A DNA stretch of 64,000 bases from Gammaproteobacteria bacterium (GTDB lineage Bacteria; Pseudomonadota; Gammaproteobacteria; SZUA-152): the NCBI GenBank assembly GCA_021647505.1, contig JAKIUN010000006.1, positions 36,085 through 100,084 on the forward strand. Direction: 5' to 3'. The notes below the pieces were generated by a model. It saw only the letters and a list, made by a program, of their open reading frames with translations, searched no databases and was not told the DNA's origin. Below, in pieces: positions 32,529 to 42,098 of the stretch. The first letter of the stretch is position 1. Every line of letters starts with the position of its first letter. The position numbers and the translations under genes were made by a program.

Positions 32529-32765
32529 GTAGATGCCTAAGCCAGGGGAAGAAGAAGGTACTGTCACTTTTGCTTGACTGCAAGACCTGACCTGGATTTC
32601 TCCTGGATAATTCGAGTCTGACCTCAATTTGTCAGGAACGGGAATCTCACCCGCTGGAATAATCGACCTGGCTCGGCCGCACTCCCCTATTTCTCTTGAC
32701 CCATGACCCCATTGATCACACCGCTCCCTCGGCAAAGCTACCACTGATGCTGGTTTACCTGGCAA

Positions 32766-33044
32766 TCAATCCGGCCATTTTCTCGATGTGTGCATGACGC
32801 GGATTATGGTGGCGGCATTCCCTTCGACGCAGTAGGGAAGAATATACGGAAGCCCAGGAATAACCAGCTCCCGCGTATTCTCAACACGCCCGGGCCGACC
32901 TATGCCGGGGTGGTCGGCAAGTTTCAGCGTCGCTTGCTTGATCGCCTCCAGAACCTTGGCCGCAGTAGCCGGATTCTCCTGGAGGATGTAATCGAAGATA
33001 TCATGCAAGTCGATCCTGGCCTTCGAAGACCATTCGATATTCAT
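32766..33044 (-). CDS. ParE/RelE-family toxin
   Basis: WSSKARIDLHDIFDYILQENPATAAKVLEAIKQATLKLADHPGIGRPGRVENTRELVIPGLPYILPYCVEGNAATIIRVMHTSRKWPD. Confidence 0.9.
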   Translation of the reverse strand: MNIEWSSKARIDLHDIFDYILQENPATAAKVLEAIKQATLKLADHPGIGRPGRVENTRELVIPGLPYILPYCVEGNAATIIRVMHTSRKWPD

Positions 33045-33049
33045 GCGGG

Positions 33050-33292
33050 CTACGCTTTTTCGATTTTCTGGCGGATCTCGGCAAGCACCTGCTCATTTGA
33101 AACCGTATTACCGCGTTTGATCTCCTCAATCCCCTCTTCGACCTGCTGAACAAACCATTCCTCGTATTCAAGATAACGCTGGGTCGCTTGGTTGAGCACC
33201 CAAGCCCTGGATCGTCCCATCGCGCTGGCCAAGCGATCTACCCGGTCAATATTTTCTTCATCCATGCGGAGAGAGATATTTCTGGCAGCCAT
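33050..33292 (-). CDS. Ribbon-helix-helix antitoxin (CopG/ParD type)
   Basis: MAARNISLRMDEENIDRVDRLASAMGRSRAWVLNQATQRYLEYEEWFVQQVEEGIEEIKRG immediately 5' of the toxin; start at 33292 preferred over 33412. Confidence 0.87.
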   Translation of the reverse strand: MAARNISLRMDEENIDRVDRLASAMGRSRAWVLNQATQRYLEYEEWFVQQVEEGIEEIKRGNTVSNEQVLAEIRQKIEKA

Positions 33293-33636
33293 GTCATCAC
33301 CTGCATTCATGTAGATTACACAGTAATCATAGCATGTTTCCCACCTAATCGAACATAAATTGTGGTAGCGGTATTGGAGTCTGACCCTGACGACTCGCGG
33401 CCGCACTACCACGCCAGTTGAGTTTTAAGCACGCCTTACAACTCTGGCGGGTTTGGCGACAACAATCAAATTGATGAATAAAGATGAAAGTCTCAGGGTT
33501 TTGTGTTTGCTTATTGCCGAAAACAGAGTGGGAAACCGGCTCGGACGAATTAAATCCGTAACGCCATGATTTTATCGATATCTAATATGACAAAGTAGAA
33601 CTACTAAGCCCGCAGAAAAAACCGGAGGCACAGATA

Positions 33637-35925
33637 TCAATACCGAAAAACATATTGAATCTTGACCGGCACTTCGTAGGAAACCAGTTTCCAGGAATCG
33701 TCGCTCGTGCGTACCAGATTATGGTTATAGACGACGAAGATATCGCCATGGGCATCGAAGCTCCAGCGAAGTTTATTGTTAGAGATGAGTTCACGTCCCG
33801 GTTTTTCATACTGGGTAAAACTGCTGAATTGCAAATTGGGTGAAATATCCAACTGAAAGCGCACGCCGTATAACTCTTCGGTGAATGACGTTTTTGCCAA
33901 TTCGTCGGAAGTGCCCTTACTCACCAGTGCCCTGACCTCGCCATCGCTGCGTTCCGCGGTCAATTCCAGCGTAAAAAAGGCCGACGGCTTGAACGTCAGC
34001 TTGGCCTCGATAGTATTCAGGTCACCGTTATAGTAACTACCGGTTTCCAACTTTATTTCCCCCATTACCCGGCGTTTCTTGGCAGTGCTCATACTCAATA
34101 CATAGCGTATCCATTCATAGCTGCCGGCGGGAATATCCGCATCATCGGACACATCGAAAATTTCGGGCGGCCTGTCACCTTGTGGCTCAATACTGAATTC
34201 AAGTTGATCACCACTCTCGAATAACCAGTCGATGGGTTTGATCGCCAATTCATAACTTTCCCAGCGATTGCTGTCCCGATCATTGAACAGTTTCAGCTCC
34301 ACTTCGTAAAACGTCTGGCGTATCCATGGCCAGTCGGGACGTGGATTGTACTCAATATCCAACTCCCATAAGTGTGTATCATTGCGGGGTACAAAACTCA
34401 GCGAGGGATCGAAACCATCACCGATGCGTATGGAGGTTAAACTGATCTCAAGCAAATCGTTGGGGTAATCGACGCGAAAACCAACAGAAGACTTGTCACC
34501 ATTCAAGTCCTCCCGGTCATTGAGCAGCCCCCACACACCGATGAGCAGATTTTTATCCTGCAGAAAACGGGATGTTTTGTAAGTAAAGTCCACGCCAGCC
34601 AACCAACTGTTGGAACGTTTCAGTTGATCACCGAAGGTGGCCAGTAAACCGACCGACGACTCTCTCAGAACATTCTGACTGATCCGCACGGCGCCCATGG
34701 TCGTTTCCGGCACATCGACTGTGGCATCATCACCCACATCAAATCCATCCTCCTGGCGGGTATTGACCACCAAGGCACCCATGTTGGTATTGCCCACCCG
34801 GCCGTTGACTTTGCCACCGATGTTGACGGGAATTTCCGACCGGCTGAGCAAACCGATACGACGGCTGTAAAACGGTATCAGCATGTCTTCATCCAAACCC
34901 AAGCCGAACTCGAAGATATCCGCACCTTGTAGAAAAAAACTGCGTTTTTCCGGAAAAAAAAGCGGGAAACGCGTCAGGTTTATTTGCCGTACATCCACTT
35001 CAGTTTCCGCAAAGTCGGTATTGATGGTCAATGCGGATAATAGATTCGGCCCCAGGCGCTGGGTAATATCCAGGCTGATATCTTCGTCGTAATCGAGCTT
35101 ATTTGCAGAACCGGGCCTGGCCGCAGTGACGACAAATGACGGCCTGATGCTCAAGCCTATGCCTAAATCAAATTGAGGCAGATCCGTTAATAATCCCGCC
35201 CGCCCGGTTTGGTAAATTTTATGGTCACGTCTGACACCGGACCAACGACTGGTTTCCTGTAAACGCTGGACGCGCCGTTGAACGTTGAATCCCCAGTTAG
35301 TCAGATTTTTTTTGAAACCAAGACTCTTGATAGGAATGCGAATTTCAGCATACCAACCGGTATCATCCTGCGAGGTTTTGGCTTCCCAGACCGTGTCCCA
35401 ATCGCTATTCACATCTTCGCCCTGCTCCACCACCAAACCATCGAAACGGGCACCGGTAGGATTAACAGCAAAGACATAACCAGATCGTCCATCCAAGAAG
35501 GTATCCAGCACCAGTAACACATGATCCTCATCTTCCAATTTGGCATCTCGCGCCTTGGAGAAAGAGACGATGTCTTGCGGATCGTTGTCATCGCAGCGCA
35601 TTACCACGACGATGTAGTCCTGATCAGCCAACACCTTAATCATAGTGCGCCCGGCGGGTACACCGCCTTCCTTGGGCTCGATAGTAACCAGATTTTCGAT
35701 GACAGCGCCTGTTGCCCACCAGGCGGCCTCCTCTCTCTTTCCGTCGAATTTAAAATCGCTGGTCAGTGGATTTACCGCCAGTGCGGGCCTGATGCTTGAA
35801 TGTTCCGGGAATGTAGAACCGTCTGCGGCAACGAAATCCACAGGTAAAAGAAAAGCGCCTGCCAGTATCATGCCGCAGAGAATGCCTCTTTCATGTAGCA
35901 TGCTTACCTCCGCTTTGTTGATCAA
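33637..35925 (-). CDS. DUF5916/CBM9-like outer-membrane protein
   Basis: 762 aa; DFKFDGKREEAAWW, YIVVVMRCDDNDP, VFAVNPTGARFDGLV, GWYAEIRIPIKSLGFKK, FPEKRSFFLQGADIFEFG, IGLLSRSEIPVNIGGKVNGRVG, aromatic C-terminus VQYVFRY. Confidence 0.78.
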   Translation of the reverse strand: MINKAEVSMLHERGILCGMILAGAFLLPVDFVAADGSTFPEHSSIRPALAVNPLTSDFKFDGKREEAAWWATGAVIENLVTIEPKEGGVPAGRTMIKVLADQDYIVVVMRCDDNDPQDIVSFSKARDAKLEDEDHVLLVLDTFLDGRSGYVFAVNPTGARFDGLVVEQGEDVNSDWDTVWEAKTSQDDTGWYAEIRIPIKSLGFKKNLTNWGFNVQRRVQRLQETSRWSGVRRDHKIYQTGRAGLLTDLPQFDLGIGLSIRPSFVVTAARPGSANKLDYDEDISLDITQRLGPNLLSALTINTDFAETEVDVRQINLTRFPLFFPEKRSFFLQGADIFEFGLGLDEDMLIPFYSRRIGLLSRSEIPVNIGGKVNGRVGNTNMGALVVNTRQEDGFDVGDDATVDVPETTMGAVRISQNVLRESSVGLLATFGDQLKRSNSWLAGVDFTYKTSRFLQDKNLLIGVWGLLNDREDLNGDKSSVGFRVDYPNDLLEISLTSIRIGDGFDPSLSFVPRNDTHLWELDIEYNPRPDWPWIRQTFYEVELKLFNDRDSNRWESYELAIKPIDWLFESGDQLEFSIEPQGDRPPEIFDVSDDADIPAGSYEWIRYVLSMSTAKKRRVMGEIKLETGSYYNGDLNTIEAKLTFKPSAFFTLELTAERSDGEVRALVSKGTSDELAKTSFTEELYGVRFQLDISPNLQFSSFTQYEKPGRELISNNKLRWSFDAHGDIFVVYNHNLVRTSDDSWKLVSYEVPVKIQYVFRY

Positions 35926-35940
35926 TCATCATCGAAAGCT

Positions 35941-36015
35941 AGGTAGGGTGGGCAGGTTTTTCATGTCCAAGCAGAATATGCACCCATCGCGTGGGCACAT
36001 AAAACGTGCTCACCA
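35941..36015. repeat. REP-like palindromic repeat
   Basis: aggtagggtgggcaggtttttcatgtcc...catcgcgtgggcacataaaacgtgctcacc. Confidence 0.6.
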
Positions 36016-36022
36016 TACACAT

Positions 36023-37333
36023 CTATTTATGGTTATCTCTGCTCACCTGACGCTCCTTCCGGGCGTGAACCTCTCTCTGCGGCTCGGCATCTGCGGCGTA
36101 GGACTTTGTCACCACAATGGCATAGATCTCACTCACCACGGCCAACACAATTCGCGCGGCAAGCATCGCAATCACACCCCAGGTATTCCACACTAAGCTG
36201 GCGAAAAGCGGCCCCATGACCGCACCTGCCTCTTCTCCCAGGCTGAGCTTTGCCATGATGTATGCTCGGTTGCGCCGGTCGAGGTCGGAGTTTTCCGCCA
36301 TCAGGGCGCCCCAGGCCGGCCTGAAGGCAGCCTTGCCCGTCTCATCGATCAGATAGCCACCAATCATTCCCGCCAGATTCGGCGCCACCATGAAGACAAC
36401 GGACGAGGTCACATTGGCAATACTGCGAATCAACAATACCAGCCGTCGGCTCACTCGATCCGAAAGCAGGCCGAATCCGGGGCCCGCAATGAGTATCACC
36501 ACGGCCCCCAGGAGATAAATCGAACCGGTCTGTGCCACGGTCAGGCCGCCGTACTCGACCGCCAGCAGAGGAAACAACCCACCGATCATTTTGGCACTGC
36601 CACTCATGAGAAAGCCCAGCATCATGATCGACCATATCCGGGGTTTGGCTAAGGGTGGTTGATCCTCTGCTTTATGCTCTTTCAAGGTATTATCCGGCGA
36701 CCCTTCTTCCGCCTGATCCGCATCCTCGATTGCCAGCGGAGATGATGCCGCCAGGTTTTCTTTACTCGCTGGCACGAAACGCCAGACCACGAAAATCGCG
36801 ATAAGAGACAGGACGGCGGAGACGGTAAATACCAGCGCAAAGTCCTGCGTTGTCGCTGCCAGCAGTATTCCCGCCAGACCGTAACCGAGTTTGCCTGCGA
36901 TACTTTTGACGGTGCCATACCAGGCAAAGGAGGTTGCCAGGGCATCTTTGGCGCTACGCTCGGCGATAATGGCATGTATCGCCGGATCACGCAGTGACCG
37001 CGAAGCCCCCTGGCCGATTCGAATTGCATAGAGCTGCCAGGGTAGCCAGGCCAGCGCAAAGAGTAACGACACCAGTGAACGCGCAGCCAGGGCGAAAACC
37101 AGACAACGCTTGAATCCACGCCGGTCAGCCAGCCGCCCCATCATCGGCTTCAACAGCATGGCAACGGCAAAATTCACCGATATAAGGAAACCGATCTCGG
37201 CCACGGAAAGACCAAGCTGGTGGGCGTAGAGCGGCAACGCAAAACCGATAATCCCAAAACTGAACCGGGAAGCCAAACCCTCGGCCATAATCGCCAACAG
37301 TGTCGCGTTAATCCCCAGTCGCGTTTTTGTCAT
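36023..37333 (-). CDS. MFS transporter
   Basis: 436 aa hydrophobic protein; GRLADRRGFKRCLVFALAAR, LSDRVSRRLVLLIRSIANV. Confidence 0.88.
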   Translation of the reverse strand: MTKTRLGINATLLAIMAEGLASRFSFGIIGFALPLYAHQLGLSVAEIGFLISVNFAVAMLLKPMMGRLADRRGFKRCLVFALAARSLVSLLFALAWLPWQLYAIRIGQGASRSLRDPAIHAIIAERSAKDALATSFAWYGTVKSIAGKLGYGLAGILLAATTQDFALVFTVSAVLSLIAIFVVWRFVPASKENLAASSPLAIEDADQAEEGSPDNTLKEHKAEDQPPLAKPRIWSIMMLGFLMSGSAKMIGGLFPLLAVEYGGLTVAQTGSIYLLGAVVILIAGPGFGLLSDRVSRRLVLLIRSIANVTSSVVFMVAPNLAGMIGGYLIDETGKAAFRPAWGALMAENSDLDRRNRAYIMAKLSLGEEAGAVMGPLFASLVWNTWGVIAMLAARIVLAVVSEIYAIVVTKSYAADAEPQREVHARKERQVSRDNHK

Positions 37334-37354
37334 CGTCAGCTTGTCCGGGCAGGA

Positions 37355-38173
37355 CTACAGACGCGGCGGCGTCAACGTCACCAGACCTTGGACATAAGCA
37401 TCGATGTAATCGGCAATCATGCCGGCCGCGTCGGGAACCCCTTTGTATCCTGGAAAATAGTTGACATCCACCACGAAGGGGCCCTGCTCGCTCTCGATGA
37501 TGTCAAGCCCATAGAGACCGAGACCACAGACCTTGCCAACCTTCACGGCGATCTCCCGCACCTTCGCATCGATGGGCCCGCTCATACCCGGCACCGAAAA
37601 GCTGGCCGTTGAGAAAGGTTTACGAACGCCGTGTACTTCGTCGCCGGCGACATAGACCTTCAGGTCGATACCGGGACCTTCGATCCATTCCTGGATGATC
37701 ATGGGCGTATCGGTCACGGGAACCTGTGCCAGATCTGCTGCGGTCTCGCAGTAATGGATACCGGCCCCCCGATGACCCGTGTGTGGCTTGACGATGACCG
37801 GGTGTTCGTTGAGCAAGTCCGCCGCCAACCTCAGATTACCCGTCACCCACGATTTCGGTATCGGGATGTTGGCGTGACGCAGCAGACGTGCGGTGATGAT
37901 CTTGCTTTGAACGGCAGAACAAGAGAGGTAGGGGTTCAGTATCCGGGCACCTTGGAGGTGCAGTATTCCTGCCATGGCGCGAGCGAGTTCAGTATGCGAC
38001 TTGAGTAGATAAAAGTCGGCGCTGGGGATCAGTTCGTCCGGGCGCTGCAGGCGTTCTTCGACGATATCCTCGGTGACAGTGTAATCGCGCCGACGGAGGA
38101 TTTCATAAACCTCGATGAGTACCGGCGAAGGCACCGGCGGCACCCGGCGAACCCCCATGAAATGAAGCTTCAT
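37355..38173 (-). CDS. ATP-grasp protein (RimK/ITPK-like) 1
   Basis: 272 aa; [91 protein letters not shown]. Confidence 0.85.
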   Translation of the reverse strand: MKLHFMGVRRVPPVPSPVLIEVYEILRRRDYTVTEDIVEERLQRPDELIPSADFYLLKSHTELARAMAGILHLQGARILNPYLSCSAVQSKIITARLLRHANIPIPKSWVTGNLRLAADLLNEHPVIVKPHTGHRGAGIHYCETAADLAQVPVTDTPMIIQEWIEGPGIDLKVYVAGDEVHGVRKPFSTASFSVPGMSGPIDAKVREIAVKVGKVCGLGLYGLDIIESEQGPFVVDVNYFPGYKGVPDAAGMIADYIDAYVQGLVTLTPPRL

Positions 38174-39030
38174 GCCGCGCCCTCCGTGGTGTTAGGTCTG
38201 TCGCTATGTGCCACTGGCGATTCCTGCCGGCCCGCTGCGGAAGCGAGAATTCGAATCCCGGTCAGCGTCACGATAGGCGGCCCCAGCCGGTCATCGCCGT
38301 AGCCGAGATCCCGCATTAGCCGTTGTGCTGCATCGTACTTGCCATAGGTACGGATCAGGCGGGCCTGTTCAGCATCCTGGACATGGCGCCAACGACCGGA
38401 TGATTGCCGGTGCACCTGGCCTGATTCATGGGTCTTGGGGTCTTCCCCCCGGACTTCACGGCGGGCGAAGCGGGTATCGGTCGAGTAACTGGTCGTGAAT
38501 TCACCCGATTCGATCCCCAGCCAGGAACAAAAATCCGTCTTGATCCCGACCGGGTCGGCAACCAAGTCTTCGTAGCGCATGAGGGCGAAACGGTGCCCAC
38601 TCTCCGCCTGGGCCGCCGCGTGATCGAACATCCGCTGATAGCGACTGCGCCAATAATCCCAGTATGCCTCGGAACGGGAAATGCGCTGCTGGCGATCATA
38701 ATCCAGCAGTGAAACAAGTGCATCGCGGGGATCACGGACAAGAAACAGGTAGCGACAACTGGAACCATACAGTCTGTCTATCGCCTCGATGTCATCAAGA
38801 TAGCGGCTGCGCTTGGCGACCAGGATACGTCCCTGTGCGGCAACGGCCAGCCTGCCGAGATCCCGGTAGTCCGTGCCATGTTCGGCCATAAGCAACGCGG
38901 GATGCTCGGCCAGGTAGCGTTTGGCCAGTGTCGTTCCACTGCGTCCGGTACCGATCATGAGCAGCAGGTTTGGGCCGTTAGCACGGGTTTGTTGATACCG
39001 CATTCTCCGCTTCATTCTCTCTTCTCGCAT
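38170..39030 (-). CDS. Sulfotransferase-family protein
   Basis: [23 protein letters not shown] (PAPS loop), [29 protein letters not shown]. Confidence 0.85.
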   Translation of the reverse strand: MREERMKRRMRYQQTRANGPNLLLMIGTGRSGTTLAKRYLAEHPALLMAEHGTDYRDLGRLAVAAQGRILVAKRSRYLDDIEAIDRLYGSSCRYLFLVRDPRDALVSLLDYDRQQRISRSEAYWDYWRSRYQRMFDHAAAQAESGHRFALMRYEDLVADPVGIKTDFCSWLGIESGEFTTSYSTDTRFARREVRGEDPKTHESGQVHRQSSGRWRHVQDAEQARLIRTYGKYDAAQRLMRDLGYGDDRLGPPIVTLTGIRILASAAGRQESPVAHSDRPNTTEGAA

Positions 39031-39109
39031 TGTACGGAACGCCGAAACTCACCTCATCGTGTGTGTCTGCGCCACGCTCGTTAACCGGTCTCATCATATA
39101 TCCAGCATG

Positions 39110-40321
39110 TCAGCCAGCAATGGCTGCAGCAGGCATGGGCCGTGACGCCCAAAGTGCCGGCTTGATAGTGATCAGATGACTGCTGCGCGACCAGGTACTA
39201 AGCTGTTTGACGTGTCTGATGGTGCGGCTGACAAAGTCCTGATCGAGATCAACAGCAGAAATAGTTTGCAGCACATACTGCGCGCCGCGATTCTCAATCA
39301 GCGCATGCAACTGGCGGGATGAGGCATCCTCGGGATCGAAATAACACAGAGCGGCTGCGGTCACCCATGACAACGCCTTGGCTTTGGAATTGGCGAGCAG
39401 GGCAAGACTGGCGGCGCCGATGAGGCGTTCCTGCCCACCGAGCTTTCGCAGGGGTTCTCGTCCCACACGTGCAATCGTGTCTCTTAAGGCGCCATTTGAA
39501 AGCCGTTTGCAAATCCGCTGGCGTTCGGCCTTGCCCCCGGAGAAACCGGCACCGTAGCAGAAGTCCAGTCCCCGCTGACCTTCTTTGAGAACCTTTTTCA
39601 CAATACCGCGAATTTCAAGATCCTGTAATGCCGCATGGATAGAATAATAACCCTTGAGATGCCCCAGATAGGCTACGGCAGCATGGGCGGCGCTATAGGT
39701 AAAAAATTTACGGCGGGCGGCGGCGGTGTGATCCTGCACCAACGTCATGCCAGCAATAGTCGGCATGGGCACCCGCAACCCGGCGGCCTCGATCTCACAT
39801 TTCGATTCAGGGTCTGCGGTATAGCGGATCGGGGTATCCGAATCCTGATACCAGCGTCGCCGGCAAATCACACGATGAATTAGCCCGCTGGCAAAACCAT
39901 GTGAGTCCACCGGACCATCCGCAGCCGCCACGGCACGACGGAGAATCGAGCCGGCACCCTCGCAATTTTCAAATGCAATCAGATTCACCGGAGCCCGGCG
40001 ATGTGTCAGCCCGGACGCAATGACGATGCCGAGGCTCTTGAGGTTCGATGGGCCGACACAACTTGCAATGAGATCGGCGGAAACAATCTCGCGAGATAAT
40101 GCGGCCTGGTCTGTCATCTCGATAGCGCGCACACCCTTGACGATGACCTGCTCACGCGTCGGCCCATCGACGAGCTGTATCTCGATGCGTCCGGTTCGGT
40201 TCAGGTGGTCGCGAAGCCGCAGCCCACGAGCCACAAAGACGATCTCATAGCCTGCGGCGTGAAGCATCGGCGCCACGAAGCCTCCCGCCGCACGCCCTGT
40301 TCCAAAAATAACTGCTTTCAT
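39110..40321 (-). CDS. Divergent mannitol-1-phosphate 5-dehydrogenase-like protein
   Basis: MKAVIFGTGRAAGGFVAPMLHAAG Rossmann start; ASCVGPSNL, NLIAFENCEGAG, RKFFTYSAAHAAVAYLGHLKGYYSIHAALQDLEIR, VGREPLRKLGGQERLI align with the MtlD pattern. Confidence 0.78.
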   Translation of the reverse strand: MKAVIFGTGRAAGGFVAPMLHAAGYEIVFVARGLRLRDHLNRTGRIEIQLVDGPTREQVIVKGVRAIEMTDQAALSREIVSADLIASCVGPSNLKSLGIVIASGLTHRRAPVNLIAFENCEGAGSILRRAVAAADGPVDSHGFASGLIHRVICRRRWYQDSDTPIRYTADPESKCEIEAAGLRVPMPTIAGMTLVQDHTAAARRKFFTYSAAHAAVAYLGHLKGYYSIHAALQDLEIRGIVKKVLKEGQRGLDFCYGAGFSGGKAERQRICKRLSNGALRDTIARVGREPLRKLGGQERLIGAASLALLANSKAKALSWVTAAALCYFDPEDASSRQLHALIENRGAQYVLQTISAVDLDQDFVSRTIRHVKQLSTWSRSSHLITIKPALWASRPMPAAAIAG

Positions 40322-41151
40322 AATCTCGTACCCGTTTGAGTAGTGCCCGCAGGCGGCCGTTTTAGCGTCAGATGGCTCGACAGATAATCGGCAATTCGTG
40401 TAGCCGCGTTGGGAACCCCTTTAAAACCGGGAAAGGCCGACATATCGACCACATAAGGCTTGCCATCGCTGATGATGATATCCACGCCAAAGGTATCGAT
40501 GCCAAAAACATCGCCGCAACGTTTAGTCAGGCCGAGCAACTCTGGCCCTACCGTGAAGGGAGTTCCCTTTTTTTCCTCGTATGTTTTGGCGGGAAACTTG
40601 CGCAGAACACCGTAAATATGCCCACCGATTGAATAGATTTTACGATCCAGGCCATCGGCATCGGGTGGGTGGTAATGCTGAGCGAGATGTACCCCCCCCA
40701 GCGGCCGAATATCATCCGGCGAGCGAATCAGTCGAACCCCTTGCCCTAGATGGCCCCGATAAGGCTTGACTATGAGCGGCCCGGTATCCAGCAGTTCATG
40801 CACATGCTTCGCCGTCAAGACGGCCACGGTATAGGGCACAGGGATGCCCGCCCTCTGTATTTTTTGCGTGGTGAGTACCTTGTCCCGCAATGTAGCGGTG
40901 ACGGGATACGAATTAAGTATCCGGGCACCCAGCCCATGCAGAAGACCCGCGTAGCTAAGGCTCAGATCGGAGCCGGAGGGCTTGAGCACGTACAAATCGT
41001 GTTCGATGCAAACCTTCGAAAGATCAATCATGTCCCTGCCGGGATAAATCTCATCCACCGTGCCCCCCCAGGAGCGCAGTAAACCGATAACCTGACGCAG
41101 CCACGATCTGGAGCTTGGCCGTTTATGTCCGAGAATAAATCCGATCTTCAT
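40318..41151 (-). CDS. ATP-grasp protein (RimK/ITPK-like) 2
   Basis: 277 aa; YVLKPSGSDLSLSYAGLLHGLGARILNSYPVTATLRDKVLTTQKIQRAGIPVPYT, GPLIVKPYRGHLGQGVRLI, PYVVDMSAFPGFKGVPNAATRIADYL. Confidence 0.85.
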   Translation of the reverse strand: MKIGFILGHKRPSSRSWLRQVIGLLRSWGGTVDEIYPGRDMIDLSKVCIEHDLYVLKPSGSDLSLSYAGLLHGLGARILNSYPVTATLRDKVLTTQKIQRAGIPVPYTVAVLTAKHVHELLDTGPLIVKPYRGHLGQGVRLIRSPDDIRPLGGVHLAQHYHPPDADGLDRKIYSIGGHIYGVLRKFPAKTYEEKKGTPFTVGPELLGLTKRCGDVFGIDTFGVDIIISDGKPYVVDMSAFPGFKGVPNAATRIADYLSSHLTLKRPPAGTTQTGTRL

Positions 41152-41978
41152 GAGCGTGCACTCTTCGCGGTATTTAAGACGAACTCGGCGATCCGATCCC
41201 CGGCATTCTCGACGCGTGTGTAATTTGGGAAATCATTGATCTCGATGACCTGCGGACCCTGCGCAGAAAGTACGCAGTCAACGCCGTACAGGGCGAGATC
41301 GAATATTGCCGCGCAGCGCCGAGCCAGGCGGTAGAGGCTAGAGGATGTCGACAGTTCTTCGGCGGACTCATCTGATGTCATGCCAGCGCAGTCAACCAGT
41401 GGACTGGGTTTGCGCACCGCCCACACGGAACCGCTGATGCCATAGAGTTTCAGATCCAAGGGGTCGCCTGCGACAAACGCCTGAACGAGTGCAAAGGACT
41501 CTCGCCATTCAAGCCGTTCGAGCTGTTCCCGGTCACGCAGCAAAATAACATCACGACCGTTATCGCCGAAAACAGGCTTGATAACCACGGGAAACTCCCG
41601 GATGTACTCACGGAGCTTCGCCACCGGGCTGAGCCAGGTTCGTGGAGTGGGAATTCCCTGGATCCGAAATGCTTGAGCCATGCGCCACTTATCGACAACG
41701 GCCGCAATTGCATGAGAAGCATTGATCGTCAGAATGCCTCTTGTTTCAAATTGCGCCAGCGCCTTAAGCAAAGCAGGGCTCCGGCCACGAGCAACCACTA
41801 AATCCACATTCAGCACGGGTGTTTCGAAAAGTTCTTCTATGGTAACCAGGGAAACCGGCACATTACGCCGGAGAAGCGCACGAACAAAGTCAACGGGCTG
41901 GCTCTGAGCAAGGTAGCGCTGTTCACATAGCACAACGATGGACTCCATTTTAGCTAACCCTCTAGCCTGTCTCACCAT
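41148..41978 (-). CDS. ATP-grasp protein (RimK/ITPK-like) 3
   Basis: 276 aa; FPVVIKPVFGDNGRDVILL, LALYGVDCVLSAQGPQVIEINDFPNYTRVENAGDRIAEFVL; possible start MESIVVL at 41948. Confidence 0.83.
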   Translation of the reverse strand: MVRQARGLAKMESIVVLCEQRYLAQSQPVDFVRALLRRNVPVSLVTIEELFETPVLNVDLVVARGRSPALLKALAQFETRGILTINASHAIAAVVDKWRMAQAFRIQGIPTPRTWLSPVAKLREYIREFPVVIKPVFGDNGRDVILLRDREQLERLEWRESFALVQAFVAGDPLDLKLYGISGSVWAVRKPSPLVDCAGMTSDESAEELSTSSSLYRLARRCAAIFDLALYGVDCVLSAQGPQVIEINDFPNYTRVENAGDRIAEFVLNTAKSARS

Positions 41979-42098
41979 GAATCCTTTCCCTCAAAAATGG
42001 CTGCTCTGATTTCTTTAACAATTAAAATTTGAGACAGAGATTTATTTTTACAGCTTTACTCGAGTTTATCCTCGGCTAAAGTTGTGGCACGAAAAACA

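Noticed and set aside
36023-41978. RiPP (graspetide) interpretation of the ATP-grasp operon
   Set aside because: No candidate precursor peptide with a repeated acceptor motif was seen near the operon; the ATP-grasps look more RimK/ITPK-like, though a very short precursor cannot be ruled out.
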